A stretch of 64,000 nucleotides of DNA from Agrocybe praecox (lineage: Eukaryota; Basidiomycota; Agaricomycetes; Agaricales; Agrocybaceae), in the NCBI GenBank assembly GCA_964017145.1, contig OZ024844.1:2232001-2296000 (forward strand), in the 5' to 3' direction. The notes under the pieces were generated by a model. The model was not told the origin of the DNA, ran no database searches, and was given only the letters and a program-made list of their open reading frames with translations. The position numbers were made by a program, and so were the translations under genes. Of this stretch, positions 35,355 to 50,106 are shown piece after piece (the stretch's first letter is position 1; each line of letters opens with the position of its first letter).

Positions 35355-37747
35355 CTACTCTGCAAGCTGCCGGAATTTATCCTGGATCTCAACGTAGAGA
35401 GCATCGAGCTTCTGTTTGACATCCTCCTTACCCTGGGAAGGTGACTGGACGGAAATGAGCTACTATACCCACACTAATAATGGGGAACTTACCTCGAATT
35501 TCATCTGTGACAATTTAAACATGATGTCTGCAGCTGAATCCTTCACCTTGGCAAAGGTGAGATCATTCTGCGTGACCGCTTTGATTGCAGCGTCATGGAA
35601 GCCGACAAAGTTTTTCAACATGCCGCTCGTCTTGTAGAAAGGGCAATACCGGTCATATTCGCTCATGCCATTTTGCTGCAGGAAGTCATCTTTGAGCATG
35701 CGCGCCACCTCCAATGTAATCTTGTCGCTTTCTCCCAGGGCACTCTTGCCGACCAGCTGGACAATTTCTGCAAGATCCTCCTCCTTTTGCAGAATTTCTT
35801 TCGTCTTCGTGCGTAATTCGACGAAGCCAGGCTCTGTTGATTCATAGTAGGGTTCCAGAACTTTGGTATACTTGGAATATGAAAGCGACCAGTTGACTGA
35901 AGGGAAATGTTTCCTTTGGGCCAGTTTCTTGTCAAGACCCCAGAAGACCTGGACGATGCCCAGGGTGGCAGATGTGACGGGATCTGAGAAGTCACCACCA
36001 GGAGGAGAGACACTGCCATACACTTAACGGGTTGAAACGGATTTCGCAAAACATACGACTTACGCTCCAACGATGGATACCGTTCCTTGACGAGAAGGAT
36101 TTCCAATACAAACCACCTTTCCTGCACGTTCGTAGAAACTGGCCAGTTTAGTACTAAGGTACGCGGGATAACCGGAATCAGCGGGCATTTCTGCAAGACG
36201 TCCAGAGATTTCACGCAAAGCTTCAGCCCATCGAGACGTCGAATCAGCCATCATAGCGACGTTAGAGCCCTGGTCACGGAAATATTCTGAGAGTGTAATT
36301 CCTGTGTAAATTGAAGCTTCACGAGCGGCGACTGGCATGTTGGATGTATTGGCCACAAGCGTTGTCCGTTTCATGATGGGTTCTTGACGGTCGCCAACAT
36401 CCATAGTGAGTTCAGGGAACTGAAAAAAAAATAAACCATAAGAAAATGAGAATCATCGTGTTACTACTTACCTCCATCAAGACTTCTGCCATCTTAAGGC
36501 GGTCATAGTCAGTATGTGATAAATCAAGGTAACTTAGCACCATATACCTCATTTCCGCGCTCTCCGCATCCAACGTAGACGATAATATCACTGTTTGAAA
36601 ACTTGGAAAGAGCCTGCGAAATAACGGTTTTGCCACAACCAAAAGCTCCTGGAATGGCCGTTGTACCACCTTGCACGCATCTGGAGAAGCAATGAGTACC
36701 AAAAAAAAGCAAAAAAAGTTTACAAAAGATAGCTTACGGGAAGAGAGCGTCCAAAATACGTTGTCCAGTAGTAAGAGGGTAATCGGCTGTTTGCTTTTCG
36801 GCAACAGGACGAGGGGCGCGGACAGGCCAGAGCTGCATTAGACTGTGCTTCGTCGTTTTGCCCTCAAATTCCGTCTCCAAAACAACGTCCTACGACACAC
36901 GATAAAGCAACAAGATCGGCTAGACAGCGAAATGTTGGGCACTTACATTAACCCCATAACTTCCTTTCTCTGCGATATGGGTAATCGTTCCAAGTGCGCG
37001 TGGTGATAGCATAATTTTGTGATTGTCGACTAGCGAATTCTCGTAAACTCCACCAAAGATATCTCCTCCTGTGATGTGATCTCCAACCTTATACACAACT
37101 TAACATATGCTAGGATATAGTCAATATTTCTCTACCTTGAATGTGCTTGGTTTGAAATCCCATTGAATGGACCTATCAAGGGCATCTGTGTTAATTCCGC
37201 GAGGAATATAGATAGAGTTTGAAAGCTCTTGAATCGACTGAAGGGTACAGTCAGTTTGACATAAGTTGGATGAACTTGGGACGACTGACACGCAGGGGTC
37301 GTTGGATTCCATCAACAATGTTGCCCATAAGACCTTATAAACACGATTAGTAGCTGTCGAGTTATAAATATCAAGTTGACTTACCTGGTCCGAGTTCCAC
37401 ACTAAGAGGTTTTCCCGTCCTCAAGACGGGATCGCCAACAGTGACGCCTGACGTCTCCTCATAGACTTGAATCGTAGCCTTGTCTGCCTCGATTCTGATA
37501 ACCTCTATTTTCGACCACGGGGAGATCTAAATTAGAAGATATATATCATATTAGCAGAAATCGACGACATACCGCCAACAAGTTCATCATGCCCAACTCG
37601 CACAAGCTCGTACATAGCAGCACCAATCATGTTTTCCGCAATGACGACAGGACCTGATACACCAAAGACTTGTCCGAACCGGCTCTCTCTTTCTTCATCT
37701 CTGATCTTTGGTAGATATTTCTTTGCGTTTGGTAGTGCTCCAGCCAT
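35355..37747 (-). CDS. VMA1: V-type ATPase V1 catalytic subunit A
   Basis: ATP-hydrolysing subunit of the vacuolar proton pump. ATG at 37747 ([20 protein letters not shown]). Next come [20 protein letters not shown], the non-homologous insert region (about 37400-36960) and the P-loop [17 protein letters not shown] (36653-36600) followed by [14 protein letters not shown]. Then [38 protein letters not shown] and [15 protein letters not shown]. The C-terminus ends KFRQLAE at 35355. Total CDS length is that of an ordinary subunit of about 615 residues. The site where yeast Vma1 carries its intein (next to VGCGERGNE) is uninterrupted apart from an ordinary short intron, so no intein is present. 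Divergent from RPT1 with 212 bp between the starts. Confidence 0.96.
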
Positions 37748-37959
37748 GGTGGTTAAAGAGAAGTGGATTAGGTAGATTAGGAGCACAGCACGTCTCGAGA
37801 GCGCAGGCCGAGTCCGAGATCAGAATGACATTATCAGTATGTCGGCAGACACCGAAGAGACCACGTGAGGGACGCGTACGCCGTATTCATTCAGCTGAAT
37901 TTGAAAGCAATCATCACTTTAGACTCTACAACTCTTACATCCTCTTACATTATAGAACC
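37748..37959. promoter_or_regulatory. Shared divergent promoter of VMA1 and RPT1
   Basis: 212 bp between divergent ATGs. It contains an E-box CACGTG at 37862-37867 and an ACGCGT at 37872-37877, only 4 bp apart. No TATA box is evident near RPT1 except a weak TATAGA just before its ATG. Co-regulation of the proton pump and a proteasome ATPase is inference. Confidence 0.4.
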
Positions 37960-39911
<1,952 letters not shown>

Positions 39912-40068
39912 ATACTCGCTCTTGCTTCTTTGGTTACTTTGTATAATACTCTGTTGATAACGTGTTCCTAATTAGTGTAAACATTGGTGGTCTTGCTTTG
40001 CCTGAACGCGTGAGATATATTACTTTGACATAGCATGCTAAGTTGTAGTTCCGGCTTGAACGTGAACT

Positions 40069-41568
40069 ATGACTCCAATCTTGCGCACAGTATGTAGACG
40101 CAGTTATCATCGCCGTGCCCCGCCAGCTTCTTCAGCTGAAATGACAGAATTACTAGCGCGACATGCATCGACACCATCCCAACCGCTCAACCTCGCCCAG
40201 TTATTGTCTTGCGGGCATCCTATAACCCCAGATTCTGTTCTTTCCTCTGGAAAATATGCGCTCTCGGAACTGCCTAGAAGATTAGCCACTCGTGTCCGTT
40301 CTTTAGAGGCACTCCCATTTATTGTTGGAACGAATCCTTATGTGACCAAGACCCTGAATACATTCAAGGAAAGCTTCCAATGGCTTGCTACTCATCCCCC
40401 GGTGGCGACCCTTCAGGAGAATGCGGAATTCGTCGACCAGCTAGCGGGTCTTGTTCAACGGCATGCAAATGACATACCAACAATGGCTAAAGGGTGAACT
40501 AACATCTCATTTCAATGCTACCATGACTCCTGATTTCATGCAGCTTTCAGGAGTGCTCTCGATACATGTCGCCCACACAGATCAGTGAATTCTTGGATGG
40601 AACAATTCGCAATCGTATCTCGATTCGACTCATCGCTGAACAGCACATCGCCGTGTCGCAGGCCCTTAACTTTTCAAACGATCCTTCTGCATATGTTGGT
40701 ATAGTGGACATGAAATGCTCCCCCAAAGCAATGATCAAGATGTGCAGCTCATTTGTATCGGGCCTATGTGAGGCGACCCTCGGTGCAGCTCCCACCATAG
40801 TGATAAACGGACACAGAGACACGGAATTCGCGTGAGCATCACCATTAATCTTCATATTGCAGAGTTTCACGTATAGATCGTTAGTTATGTCCCAGTACAC
40901 TTGGAATACATTTTGACAGAAATTCTCAAAAACTCTTTTCGAGCGACGGTGGAACAAAACATCAAGCTACGTAAAGCTGGCAAACCTACTCATATGCCAC
41001 CAGTAGTTATCACCATTTCTCCCCCCACACATTCCACAACCGAAGGGCCCGGTGGACACTCAACCTATCTTTCTATGAGAATCAGGGACCAAGGAGGAGG
41101 GGTCCTATATTCGAACATGGACCGAATTTTCTCCTACGCTTTTACCACCGCAGGACGGGGTTCTGAAGCTAATGCAGGCGATGGAGGTGGACCTTACGCT
41201 GCCCAGCATGTTGGCGGAAGCGCTTCTGTCGGGGGTGAAGATAGCGAAGGTGACGCAAACTTGTTCGGAGAGATCACAGGGAAGGGACTGCAAACGGGAT
41301 TGGGAACTATTGCTGGACTGGGATATGGGCTACCCATGAGTCGATTGTATGCCAAGTATGTGAATTGTTTTTTCAACTTGAGGAGTGCCTTATTTAACTC
41401 AACACGGACAACAGGTACTTTGGAGGATCACTTGACTTCTTCTCCTTAGAAGGATGGGGTGCGCAAAGCTCCACTCATTTGCTCTTCGTTTACTGACCAG
41501 GGAACACAGGAAGTGATGTATATTTGAAGTTGAGGTGTCTTGACGAAGCTGGTGACTTGAAGATATAA
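40069..41568 (+). CDS. Mitochondrial protein kinase of the PDK/BCKDK family
   Basis: GHKL-fold kinase that phosphorylates the E1 alpha subunit of pyruvate or branched-chain 2-oxoacid dehydrogenase in the mitochondrial matrix. ATG at 40069 gives an Arg-rich presequence (MTPILRTVCRRSYHRRAPPA). Then SLEALPFIVGTNPYVTKTLN, YMSPTQISEFLDGTIRNRIS and IRLIAEQHIAV in the four-helix domain. The ATP site has the N-box LTEILKNSFRATVEQ (40915-40955), the G1 box RIRDQGGGV (41080) and the G2 box GLGYGLPMSRLYAKYFGGSL across an intron. The segment between them is long and Gly-rich (EANAGDGGGPYAAQHVGGSA), a fungal insertion in the ATP lid. The end is LRCLDEAGDLKI at 41568. Which E1 it targets cannot be told from sequence alone. 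Confidence 0.9.
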
Positions 41569-41749
41569 CAGTGGTTGATGCTTAAGGTTTAACATTATAA
41601 TCATAATCCCAATATTTCCATAATAATGCAATTAAATGAAGTAACAATCGTGCAGAAAACCAGAGGAAAGAAACGGGAAATTAAATGAAATACAGCATCA
41701 ACAGCTACAAACGTGGCCACGATCATAAAATAGGGTAGTCATTCGTGGG

Positions 41750-44700
41750 TCATTTATTCGTACTCGACTAAGGTATTCGTTGTCAGTGGAAGAAGAGATT
41801 AATTGTTGAAAATGTACTCACGACGTATCCACTTATTGTTCGACTGGAGTTGAAGGATGAAAGGTTTTGCGCTTGAGAAGAACGGTATATTCTTGGCGTT
41901 TGAGTAGAACTCGTCGCCGGAAGTTGAGAATGCGATGTACTGGGGGTTGTAAGGCCACCATTGGTAGTAGTTGTTCTGGAGGAGCGGGCAGTCAGGGGAG
42001 TTGGCGCACTAATCAGCGACTTTTTGGGCGTCTCAATCAATTGTTTACTTCGGGTACTCAAGCTTGAAGATGAAGGCGTAGATTTCGTTGTCGTTGTCGG
42101 TCTCGCTTTGCGTCCATTTGCCACGAATGGGTGTCGCATAGCTGCTTGAGGTTTAATCCGGCGTTCCGGATCCCATATCAAACACTTCGCAACGAAATCG
42201 ACAAATTCTTCGTCATTACAACGAAGCACCTGCGCCAAAGTTTTTGTACCAGGCCTACGCCTTCTGCCTTTGGAGTTGATGACCGCCCGCGGTGCGCCAT
42301 TGGGATCTAAAGTAATTCAGCGTCAAGGGCAATCAACATTCGTGCACATTCTTACCGAAGAAGAGTTTACGCCGAGAACTACGGTTAATAAAATCTTTGT
42401 CCGGCACTCCCAGGACTTCCATGATACATGAAAGTTGCTCTTGCTCGCTTTCACCTGGGAAAATTGGGAATCCAGTATATAGTTCGGCCAATATGCATCC
42501 AAGGCTCCACATATCAATAGCCATATGGTAATTCATACCAAGGATGACTTCAGGTGATCGATAGAAGCGACTCTGTATGTATGTATAAACTGAGGAAAGA
42601 GTGTCAGTAAAGCGGAGTGCTATTTGGTTACGGACGAACTTTTCTCGTGTTCGAAACAACTACTGCCGAAGTCGATAACCTTGATTCCACTTTTTGCAGG
42701 ATGGCGAAGAAGGACGTTCTAGTAAGGCTAATAAATTTGTTGAAGTTGTAGACAAATCTAGCTTTCCTACCTCAGGTTTAAGATCGCAATGAACAATGCG
42801 GTGGTGACGCATAAGGGACAAAGACAATAACATTTGACTCGTAAACCGCCGAATAAGAGCAGTGGTGAAGCCCACAAAACCATTCGCCTTGATCAATTCG
42901 TATAGGTTGATGCTTAGCAGTTCCATTGCAATACAAAGATGGTTCCGGAAATAAAAGTGCTCAGTCATCTTGATGACATGATGTTTTTCATCCGAATCCT
43001 GGAAGATTTAAAATGAGCTGGCGTCAAGGAAAGAAACAAAAGACAAACCCATTTGCGCAGATTATCGAGAATTTTAATTTCAACCAAAGCTTGGTGATGG
43101 AATCTCTTCTTATTCCGGATTATTTTGATGGCAACCGATTCTCCTGTGACATGATCACGGCAACTGAGAACCTGCCCAAACGAGCCTTTTCCAAGAGTGT
43201 CTATAACTTCATAGCGGTAAGCAAGGTGATCATGGTTGACTATAAGGTAGTCTCCTCTTTCATCGTCATATCCATAGTTATTGGTCGAATTGTCAAGGAC
43301 CGCCATTTTCTTCTTGCTGTTAGCACCGATATAGTATACTGAAGAGTAGTCGAGGATCTCCTTTTTCTCATATTCGGAGAGATGTTGAGCTTGATGGCCT
43401 TTCAATATAGCTGGAGGAAAAGATCATTATCAGTGACAAGGCAAAACATCAAGCTGCAGCACATACCAGCTGGTGGCAATGGCGGGGTAGGCGGTTCAGG
43501 TTCAGGGAATTTCAGCATTTCGTCTAATTCTTCTTGAGTAGCCCCAGCAGCCAACCTCCGGGCATGCTGGCGTCTGATATAATGCAACATTTCCTCATCA
43601 CCGAGCAACTCTTCTTCATCGACGGGACTAGGAACAGGAGACGGGGTCGATAGAGATTGACGAGATGAAGATGGCGAACCCGTTGCAGGCGGAGCAGTCC
43701 CTGTAGTGGAAGGCCGCGCAGAGCTTTTTGGTGCTAGGAGTTTAAGGCCTTTGGAAGGTGAAAGAACACTGAAGCGATGATGAGTCGAAGATGACTCGTT
43801 GGCTGAAGCAGGCGTAGAAACAGAGGAAACAGAATTGGTGGATGATTTGCGTAGTCCTATGAAAGAGACAGAATCTCTGTTACTCTTGCGTGGCGCAGAG
43901 CTTACAGTCGATGCAGACGTTAATGGTTGACGAAGAACACGAGAAGTTGATGCTGCAGGCGACGGCTGTATGGTTGACTGCCGGACTTTAGGGGTCATCC
44001 CGTCCTCACTCTCTATCACTCCAAACTCATTAGTAGAAAGACTTGTTGGAGATGGATTGGTGGATGAAGAGACCACCAATCCGCTGGCTCGTCGAGTTGC
44101 AAGAGCTGAGGACGATTGCTTCAGTGGAGGCGAAGGAACCGCAGAAGTCCGACTAGATATTCGCGGTATTTTGGTCGGGGTCTCCTTAGAAAGGCCAGAT
44201 ATTGAATTCGTCAAGGAAGGTTCTCTGTGGTCTTTCAGTGTCTGTGAGCTGTTCGTGCCGGTTGTTCCTACTGAAGGTGAACCAGCAATTGTAGGTAGCT
44301 GATTACGGCTACGGAGAGAAGAATCCGATTGTTTCTGCATAGAACTAACTGTCTGCGACGTTAGTCGAGAAGACGTTGACGACGTTGACGCTCTACTCGA
44401 CGTTGAACCAGCAGGATTTGTATTGGCTGATGATTTCAACTTAGCTACTCTGTGAGCAGTCATTGGCTCTAATGCAGAGATTTGCATCGGTGGAAGATTG
44501 ACAGGAGATTTGGGTTTCCTTGGGTCAGCAGATGACAAAGTCTGAATTATAATCTCAACATCACATACTGAAGGATGTAAGATAGAAACTTACTTTGCCT
44601 CTTTTCCTGTTAATGATATTAGAAATACGACTTTCGCTACGATCTTTGTCCTCCTTCTTTTGCCGTTCCTTTTCAAGTTTTGCTTTCTCTTTTTCCGATT

Positions 44701-47700
44701 CTCGGGCGCTGTCCTTCGCTCTCTGTGCTTCCTTGGCAACTTCTTTTGCATCAGCATGAAGGCTGCGTCGAGAGCTTGATTTCAGCAAACTGAACATAGA
44801 TGGTTTCTTGTGCGTTGTTCCAGGAGTAGACGTAGACACTGAACTATGATCATGCGAAGGTGAGCCACTCGACTTGGGAGGGGCGTGATTAGCAGACGAC
44901 ATGCCAGGGAAAGGAGGCGAAGAAGACAAAAATGTACCATTCGGAGGCGGTAATTGCATGGATTGAGAAGATGAACGACGGAAGAAAGGTATGGAAGATG
45001 GTGTTAAACGCTTGGATTGTGCACGACGAATTGAAGAACTTGGGCTAAGCGGACCCGTCTGGGGAGCAGATAGTGCCGAAGTGCTCTGATCGCCACCAGA
45101 CTCCGCTTCGGAACGACTTGAGAAGGGGGCCCGATCAGGAGTTTTCGCAGGGTTGACCTGGCCAATGGCTCTGATAGACCCGACAGAAGAGAGAGATGTT
45201 AATGAACCTGCGGATACCATTGCATCTGGTTGATTAGGGGACCAGGGGACCTGTGGGGCGGGTGACAATACTGTTGGTTGCTCCTTCGAAGTCGACTTCC
45301 GCAGTTGCTGACCAAAGGTAACAGATCGAGGACTCAATGGGAACGTCGATTTCTGAGACGACGGAGAACCAGACAACTTGAGATTGAGAGCACTCGAAAA
45401 ACTCCATTTCTTAGAAGGAGTCTTGAGTACAGGAGGAGGAGGAGCGGACTCATTGGCAGAAGAATAATACTGGCTTTCTCGATGAGCCGAGGAGGATGCT
45501 GGAGGAGAGACTACTGGGCTTGTATAAGATGGAACTTCAAGTGAAATATTGCGATTTGTCTGGCTTTCAAGATGCGGCGGTCTATCTTCCGATGTTACTG
45601 AAGGAAATACAAGACCAGATGAAGTTGAAGGAGGCGAACGGTACGTTGACAAGTCTTTGGGTAGAGGTGGAACTGGCGGAACATTACTTTCTTCGCCTCC
45701 TTCGCCATTGGCTGCATTAGAGCCCCCGCGATCTTTGAAAAGGTTTCCTTCTGCGGAATGTACGCTGGAAATATCACTACCTGCACTGTTTCTTCGGATC
45801 TTGCTTGACGAATGGCGCCCGGAAGCGGCGGACATGGATGTCACACTAGTCGTTGCGGACATGGACGCTGAGTCCCGTGAGCTAGGTGTGCTGGCATACG
45901 TAGTCGAGGAAGTCGACCCGCGTTTTGGAGTGAAACTCAATCGAGCGCCCGCGCTAGACTTTTTGGGAGTTTTATCGAGATGATGTTGCAATGAACTTTG
46001 TTCGTCGCTGCTGATGGCTGTAGCAAAAGTTTCTCCGACGTTTGCGTTATCGAGTGCGCCTCCATTGATACCAACCCGACCCAAGTCTATTTTTTCTTTC
46101 CCGCTTGAGTTTTCCTTCATATTGCCACTGATTCGCTTGGATTTACCAGAATCCGAAACATTAACACCTTCCCACTGTATCCCTGATTTACTGGCAGGTG
46201 TTCCAGGACGACTGGAACTTGCTAAGCTCCCCATACTGGAACGAGTTCGTGCAGACTTCCCAGTTGCACCATCCATTTTGCGAATGATCTCGTCATCAGG
46301 CGTCCAGCCTTCTTGTTGAATACCACGAAGAATCGAATGGGCGACGTGAGATGAATGGAGATTATCTCTTGATGTCCGATGGATTGATGGCGAAGACTGG
46401 GACACAGAGGCAACACCACTATTACGCAAGAACTGCTGGATAGAAGATGACGACGGCGAAGGAGGTAGGCGGGAGAAGTCGGTCGTCTGAACGCGCCGGG
46501 AGTGAACATTGTCTGCAGCATTCGACGATGTCGAGCTGGCAGAGGTTTGCCTAAAATGCCTCTCTGGAACCTTTTCTGAGTCTGACGGCACCTTGGTGTG
46601 ACTATTAATGGACAAGCCAATGCTTTCGCGAAGTCGCTCTTTGCCTTTCGTGTCCCGCGAGGACGGGACGCCTATGTTGAGGCTGCGATGCTTTCGGGCA
46701 GCTGTCTTTTCGTCCTTGGTCTTTTCTTTGGATGCAGACATTGATCTAACATGCTTCGAAACCAAAGACCCTGTCTGGTCCATTTCGAATTCGTCCGAAG
46801 AACGCTTCCTTGCCTTGCGTGTAGTTTGATTGAAAGAACTTGGAGGTGACATTGGCAAATTCGTAGGTGCCTGAAAAGTCTCCGGAGAGTTCACCGCCTT
46901 TGGAAAATCATCTGCTTTTGATGACAGCATACTCTTGGCTTTTGCAAACTCCGTGAAAGTCCCATTGCGAGGATATAAGATCTCCTCCCCCCCACTTTCA
47001 TCAGCAATAGAAGGCTTTGTGCGAAGTGGACGAGGTTCCTTCAAAATGCTTGGTATCTTAATTGTCGGTTCAGCATAGAATAACACGGCGAAAAGATGCA
47101 TTGCACAAATCTCACGCACCTCTTCCTTATCTGAGGATTCACCGTCAACGGCTTCGATAGTCCACGGGCTATCAGGTTGATCGTCTTCGTCTTCAGGATT
47201 ATTAGGCACAACGACATCGTATCCTTCGATGTCGGAAGTTGACTCTTGTTCATGACCCGAATCTTCGCGCGCCCAGCGAGGGGTCGCCAACTCGCCAACG
47301 CCAACCAAACCACGTCTGTCGATTGATGCAGGATTGCGCATGGGAGTCACTGGCTCATGTACCGGTGAATGATCAGGTGTCGTGCTCAAGTATAATAGTG
47401 CGGGCGGAAGAGGAGGCATAGGTGATTCGGACTCGGATTGAAGCCCGAAGTAATAGGGATCTAGGGATGAAGTAGCAGATGTAGAGCGAGAGATAGGTTG
47501 TTCTGGTTCGGGTATTTGATCATCGGTCATGGAAACATTGAAGTTGAATTGCTGGGACTACAATGAGGAATCAACGAAGGTGGACATAGGAGGAGATTGA
47601 CGTTTAGTATTGTTACCTGTTCTGTTCTTTTATCCTGAGAAAGATGGTCGCGTTCATAACGAACTTCACCATCTGAAACTGCTTTCCTCTCTTCGCCTGG

Positions 47701-47790
47701 TATATCGAGTCCTTCTCTTTGATCTCTTGTGTTATGCGGGGCTGTACGCTTAGCTGAATGGCCGATGTGTGGAGATGGAGGTGCTGACAT
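41750..47790 (-). CDS. DYRK-family protein kinase, Pom1-like, with long disordered N-terminus
   Basis: Probable polarity or cell-cycle kinase related to fission yeast Pom1/DYRK2. The start is set at 47790 ([20 protein letters not shown]). An intron at 47558-47616 joins this exon in frame to [20 protein letters not shown], so the ATG at 47530 is probably internal. Roughly 1,300 residues of Ser/Pro/Thr-rich sequence follow in two very long exons (47557-44580 and 44538-43420). A basic/acidic stretch ([20 protein letters not shown]) ends the first. The DYRK homology box reads [19 protein letters not shown] (43380-43320). The kinase domain has [59 protein letters not shown] and [19 protein letters not shown]. 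The C-terminal tail is Ser/Thr-rich. The last exon (stop near 41750) is inferred from one splice and is less certain. Confidence 0.88.
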
Positions 47791-50106
47791 TAGAAAATAC
47801 CGTCAAGAGCCTTGGTAAAATGTATAAAGTGGGGAAAAGGAAAAAAGAGAAAAGAAAAGAAGAAGAAAAAGAGAATAGTGGTCTAATCGACAAGTTTGCC
47901 AGAGCGACAACCAGGTGGCCGACGATGGTTTCTGGCGCGTAGGATAGTTTGTTGGCTGAATTCACCTCATGTCTGTATTTATGCTTATTTGTACACAGTG
48001 GCAGGGTCGGCTAAGTCACTCGTCGTACATACTAACGAACAATGGCACTACATAGTCTGTTCTGAGGTGTGCATGGGATTAGAGTGTGCATGCCAGGTCA
48101 AGAAATTCGCTCAATAAACAATATTTTCGGAAGTGATGATGACGTTGTTGATGATATCGATCACATTCAACCTACATCTTTTATTTCGAGGACAACAGCG
48201 CAACCAAGATGGATTTCTATCGAGAAGGCTGTCGGGGACGAGGACAAGCTTGTCCTCAACCGCAAATTAGCTAACGGTTTCAGCATTAGGAATCCTTTGA
48301 GTGCCGTTACATAGATGCTACAAATAGGTACATACTGATAGGACATTGGTCATAAATTATAACCGTGTCGTGATCATGAGCTTTATGATTCTGGACTATT
48401 GCGATGAGCTAAATAAGATTGTGATTGATCAGGGGTATATCTGGCTAGAATCCGATTCTTTGAACATTGAATTTGGATCGAGCGTTCCTCCGCAGGAGAA
48501 GCGATGCCTTTATCCTGCCTTTATCATGTCGCTAATTTGGGCGTCTTTAGTTCAAGACAGTGTCAGTACTATATCGACTTAAATTCTCACATTAACGAAA
48601 GAAATAGCTCAACAGTGTCAACGGTCAACCGGTCACTGTGGAAATTCTTCTTTTATGAGGCGTGGGCGTAGTTCATTCACAAAACCTGAGCTTTCTTTGA
48701 GTTTGAGTTTAATTCAACGGAGACTTGATGTGTTAGAAGGTTTGACAGAAGATAGACAGAGACCTATATACACCCTACCATTTCGTGCGTTTATGGCTTT
48801 TGATGGGCCTCGCCTTTGCGTGCAGTCAATCGTGGTGTCGTCGGGTCTGTTTCTCTTCTTATAGATGCTTCGTCCTCAAGGATGCAGCACAGATAGCTTC
48901 TTTCTGATTTCATGTTCGGATTTGCAGTATTTTGAGCTTGTTCCACAATGAGTGCTCTCTCCTTCCTGATTCTTTCCAACTCGTGCTTTCTCTGGACAAA
49001 AGTTCGGCGGCACGTTCGGTCTTCTTTGGAGATTTGATGCTGCTTTTCGGGCGAACGGTTATTTTCTGTTAAACGAAAAAAATTCGTTGGGAGTCGGGAC
49101 CTTTGGGTAAAAGCACAGACAGGTGTAAAGCTTGTATCGACAACAATCGCGAGCCAAGAAAAAAAAACCGGCCTTAGGGGAAAAAAAGATAATTGAACAG
49201 ACACGATCTGACACGTTGCCATAGCTTTGGTCAACGAGGAACCAAGACAAAAGCTGCGGCAAATGCTTGGCTGGACATGAAGCAAGGACTCAGCAGTGGG
49301 TAATCGTGGTTATGCCACGTACTGGGTGTAGTTGAACTTCCTGCAAGAGCACGAATGCTTGAAGGAGGCGAGGAGAAATTGCTTCCTAGGTTAAGCGAGA
49401 TTATTTTTTGGACTCTGCAGTAGACGGATATTTTCTTGCGTACTCGATCTCTAGTTCTACAGTCGCTTTTATGAGTGAAATGATGCAAAGACATGGTTAA
49501 TGACGATGCCGTGGAAGGCTTTCCCGGGATTCCGCAAAACAAGATGAAGAGATCGGCACCGGCTCCTCCGAAGTTTTGTTTTCTATGACGGAAATGTCGC
49601 CACGCGTACGTTAAATTAAGTGGCGCTAAATTAACGCCGGCCTTTTGATGGTGTATTTCGCTACGAAAGAGAGTCTCTAGGAGTCTCTGCGATATTATGT
49701 ACGGCTTAATCAGGCGACAATATGGCACCGTAGAAGTCAACGGGGAAGGTACATGAAAATATGTTCCAGTTCGATGAAGGGTTGTCGTAATATCGCTGGC
49801 AGATGTCGCACGCGGCAGCAATCTTGACGGTTTAGGAACGGGGGACGTATCCGTGGTATTTTTCAAGTGAAAGCGCGCAGAGCGCGTGTGACAGACGCGA
49901 TGCGCGGACAACTCCGCCCAGTGATCGGCGGCCGAGAGTGGTAGCGCCAGTCGATGTACTCGACGACAAGGTGGGCAATCAGTGGGATGGTAGCCCACAG
50001 CGGCGACAACCCTGATGCTGACATCCGGCTGAGCATGAAAGCCAGTCACTCTTTGTCACCTAATAACTAGTCTCCCAGCCGAAATTCTTTCCCTGCTTCT
50101 TGTCTC
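47791..50106. other. Long gene-poor region upstream of the Zn2Cys6 gene
   Basis: 2.3 kb between the divergent starts of the DYRK kinase and the Zn2Cys6 factor. It begins with a polypurine tract on the + strand (47829-47877), which is a pyrimidine-rich leader for the kinase. There is a 272-codon open frame on the - strand (50049-49231) and a 164-codon frame (49285-48791), neither with a recognisable domain. It also has an ACGCGT at about 49602. A long upstream region is common for fungal regulatory genes. I could not support a real gene here. Confidence 0.45.
47829..47877. repeat. Polypurine/polypyrimidine tract before the DYRK kinase start
   Basis: Nearly 50 bases of G and A on the + strand (GTGGGGAAAAGGAAAAAAGA and onward), reading as a C/T tract in the presumed 5' leader or core promoter of the kinase gene. 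CT-rich leaders are frequent near fungal transcription starts. Confidence 0.7.

Noticed and set aside
36600..36720. Possible intein in V-ATPase subunit A, as in yeast VMA1
   Set aside because: The sequence around GCGKT and VGCGERGNE is interrupted only by a normal short intron, and the gene is too short to hold an intein.
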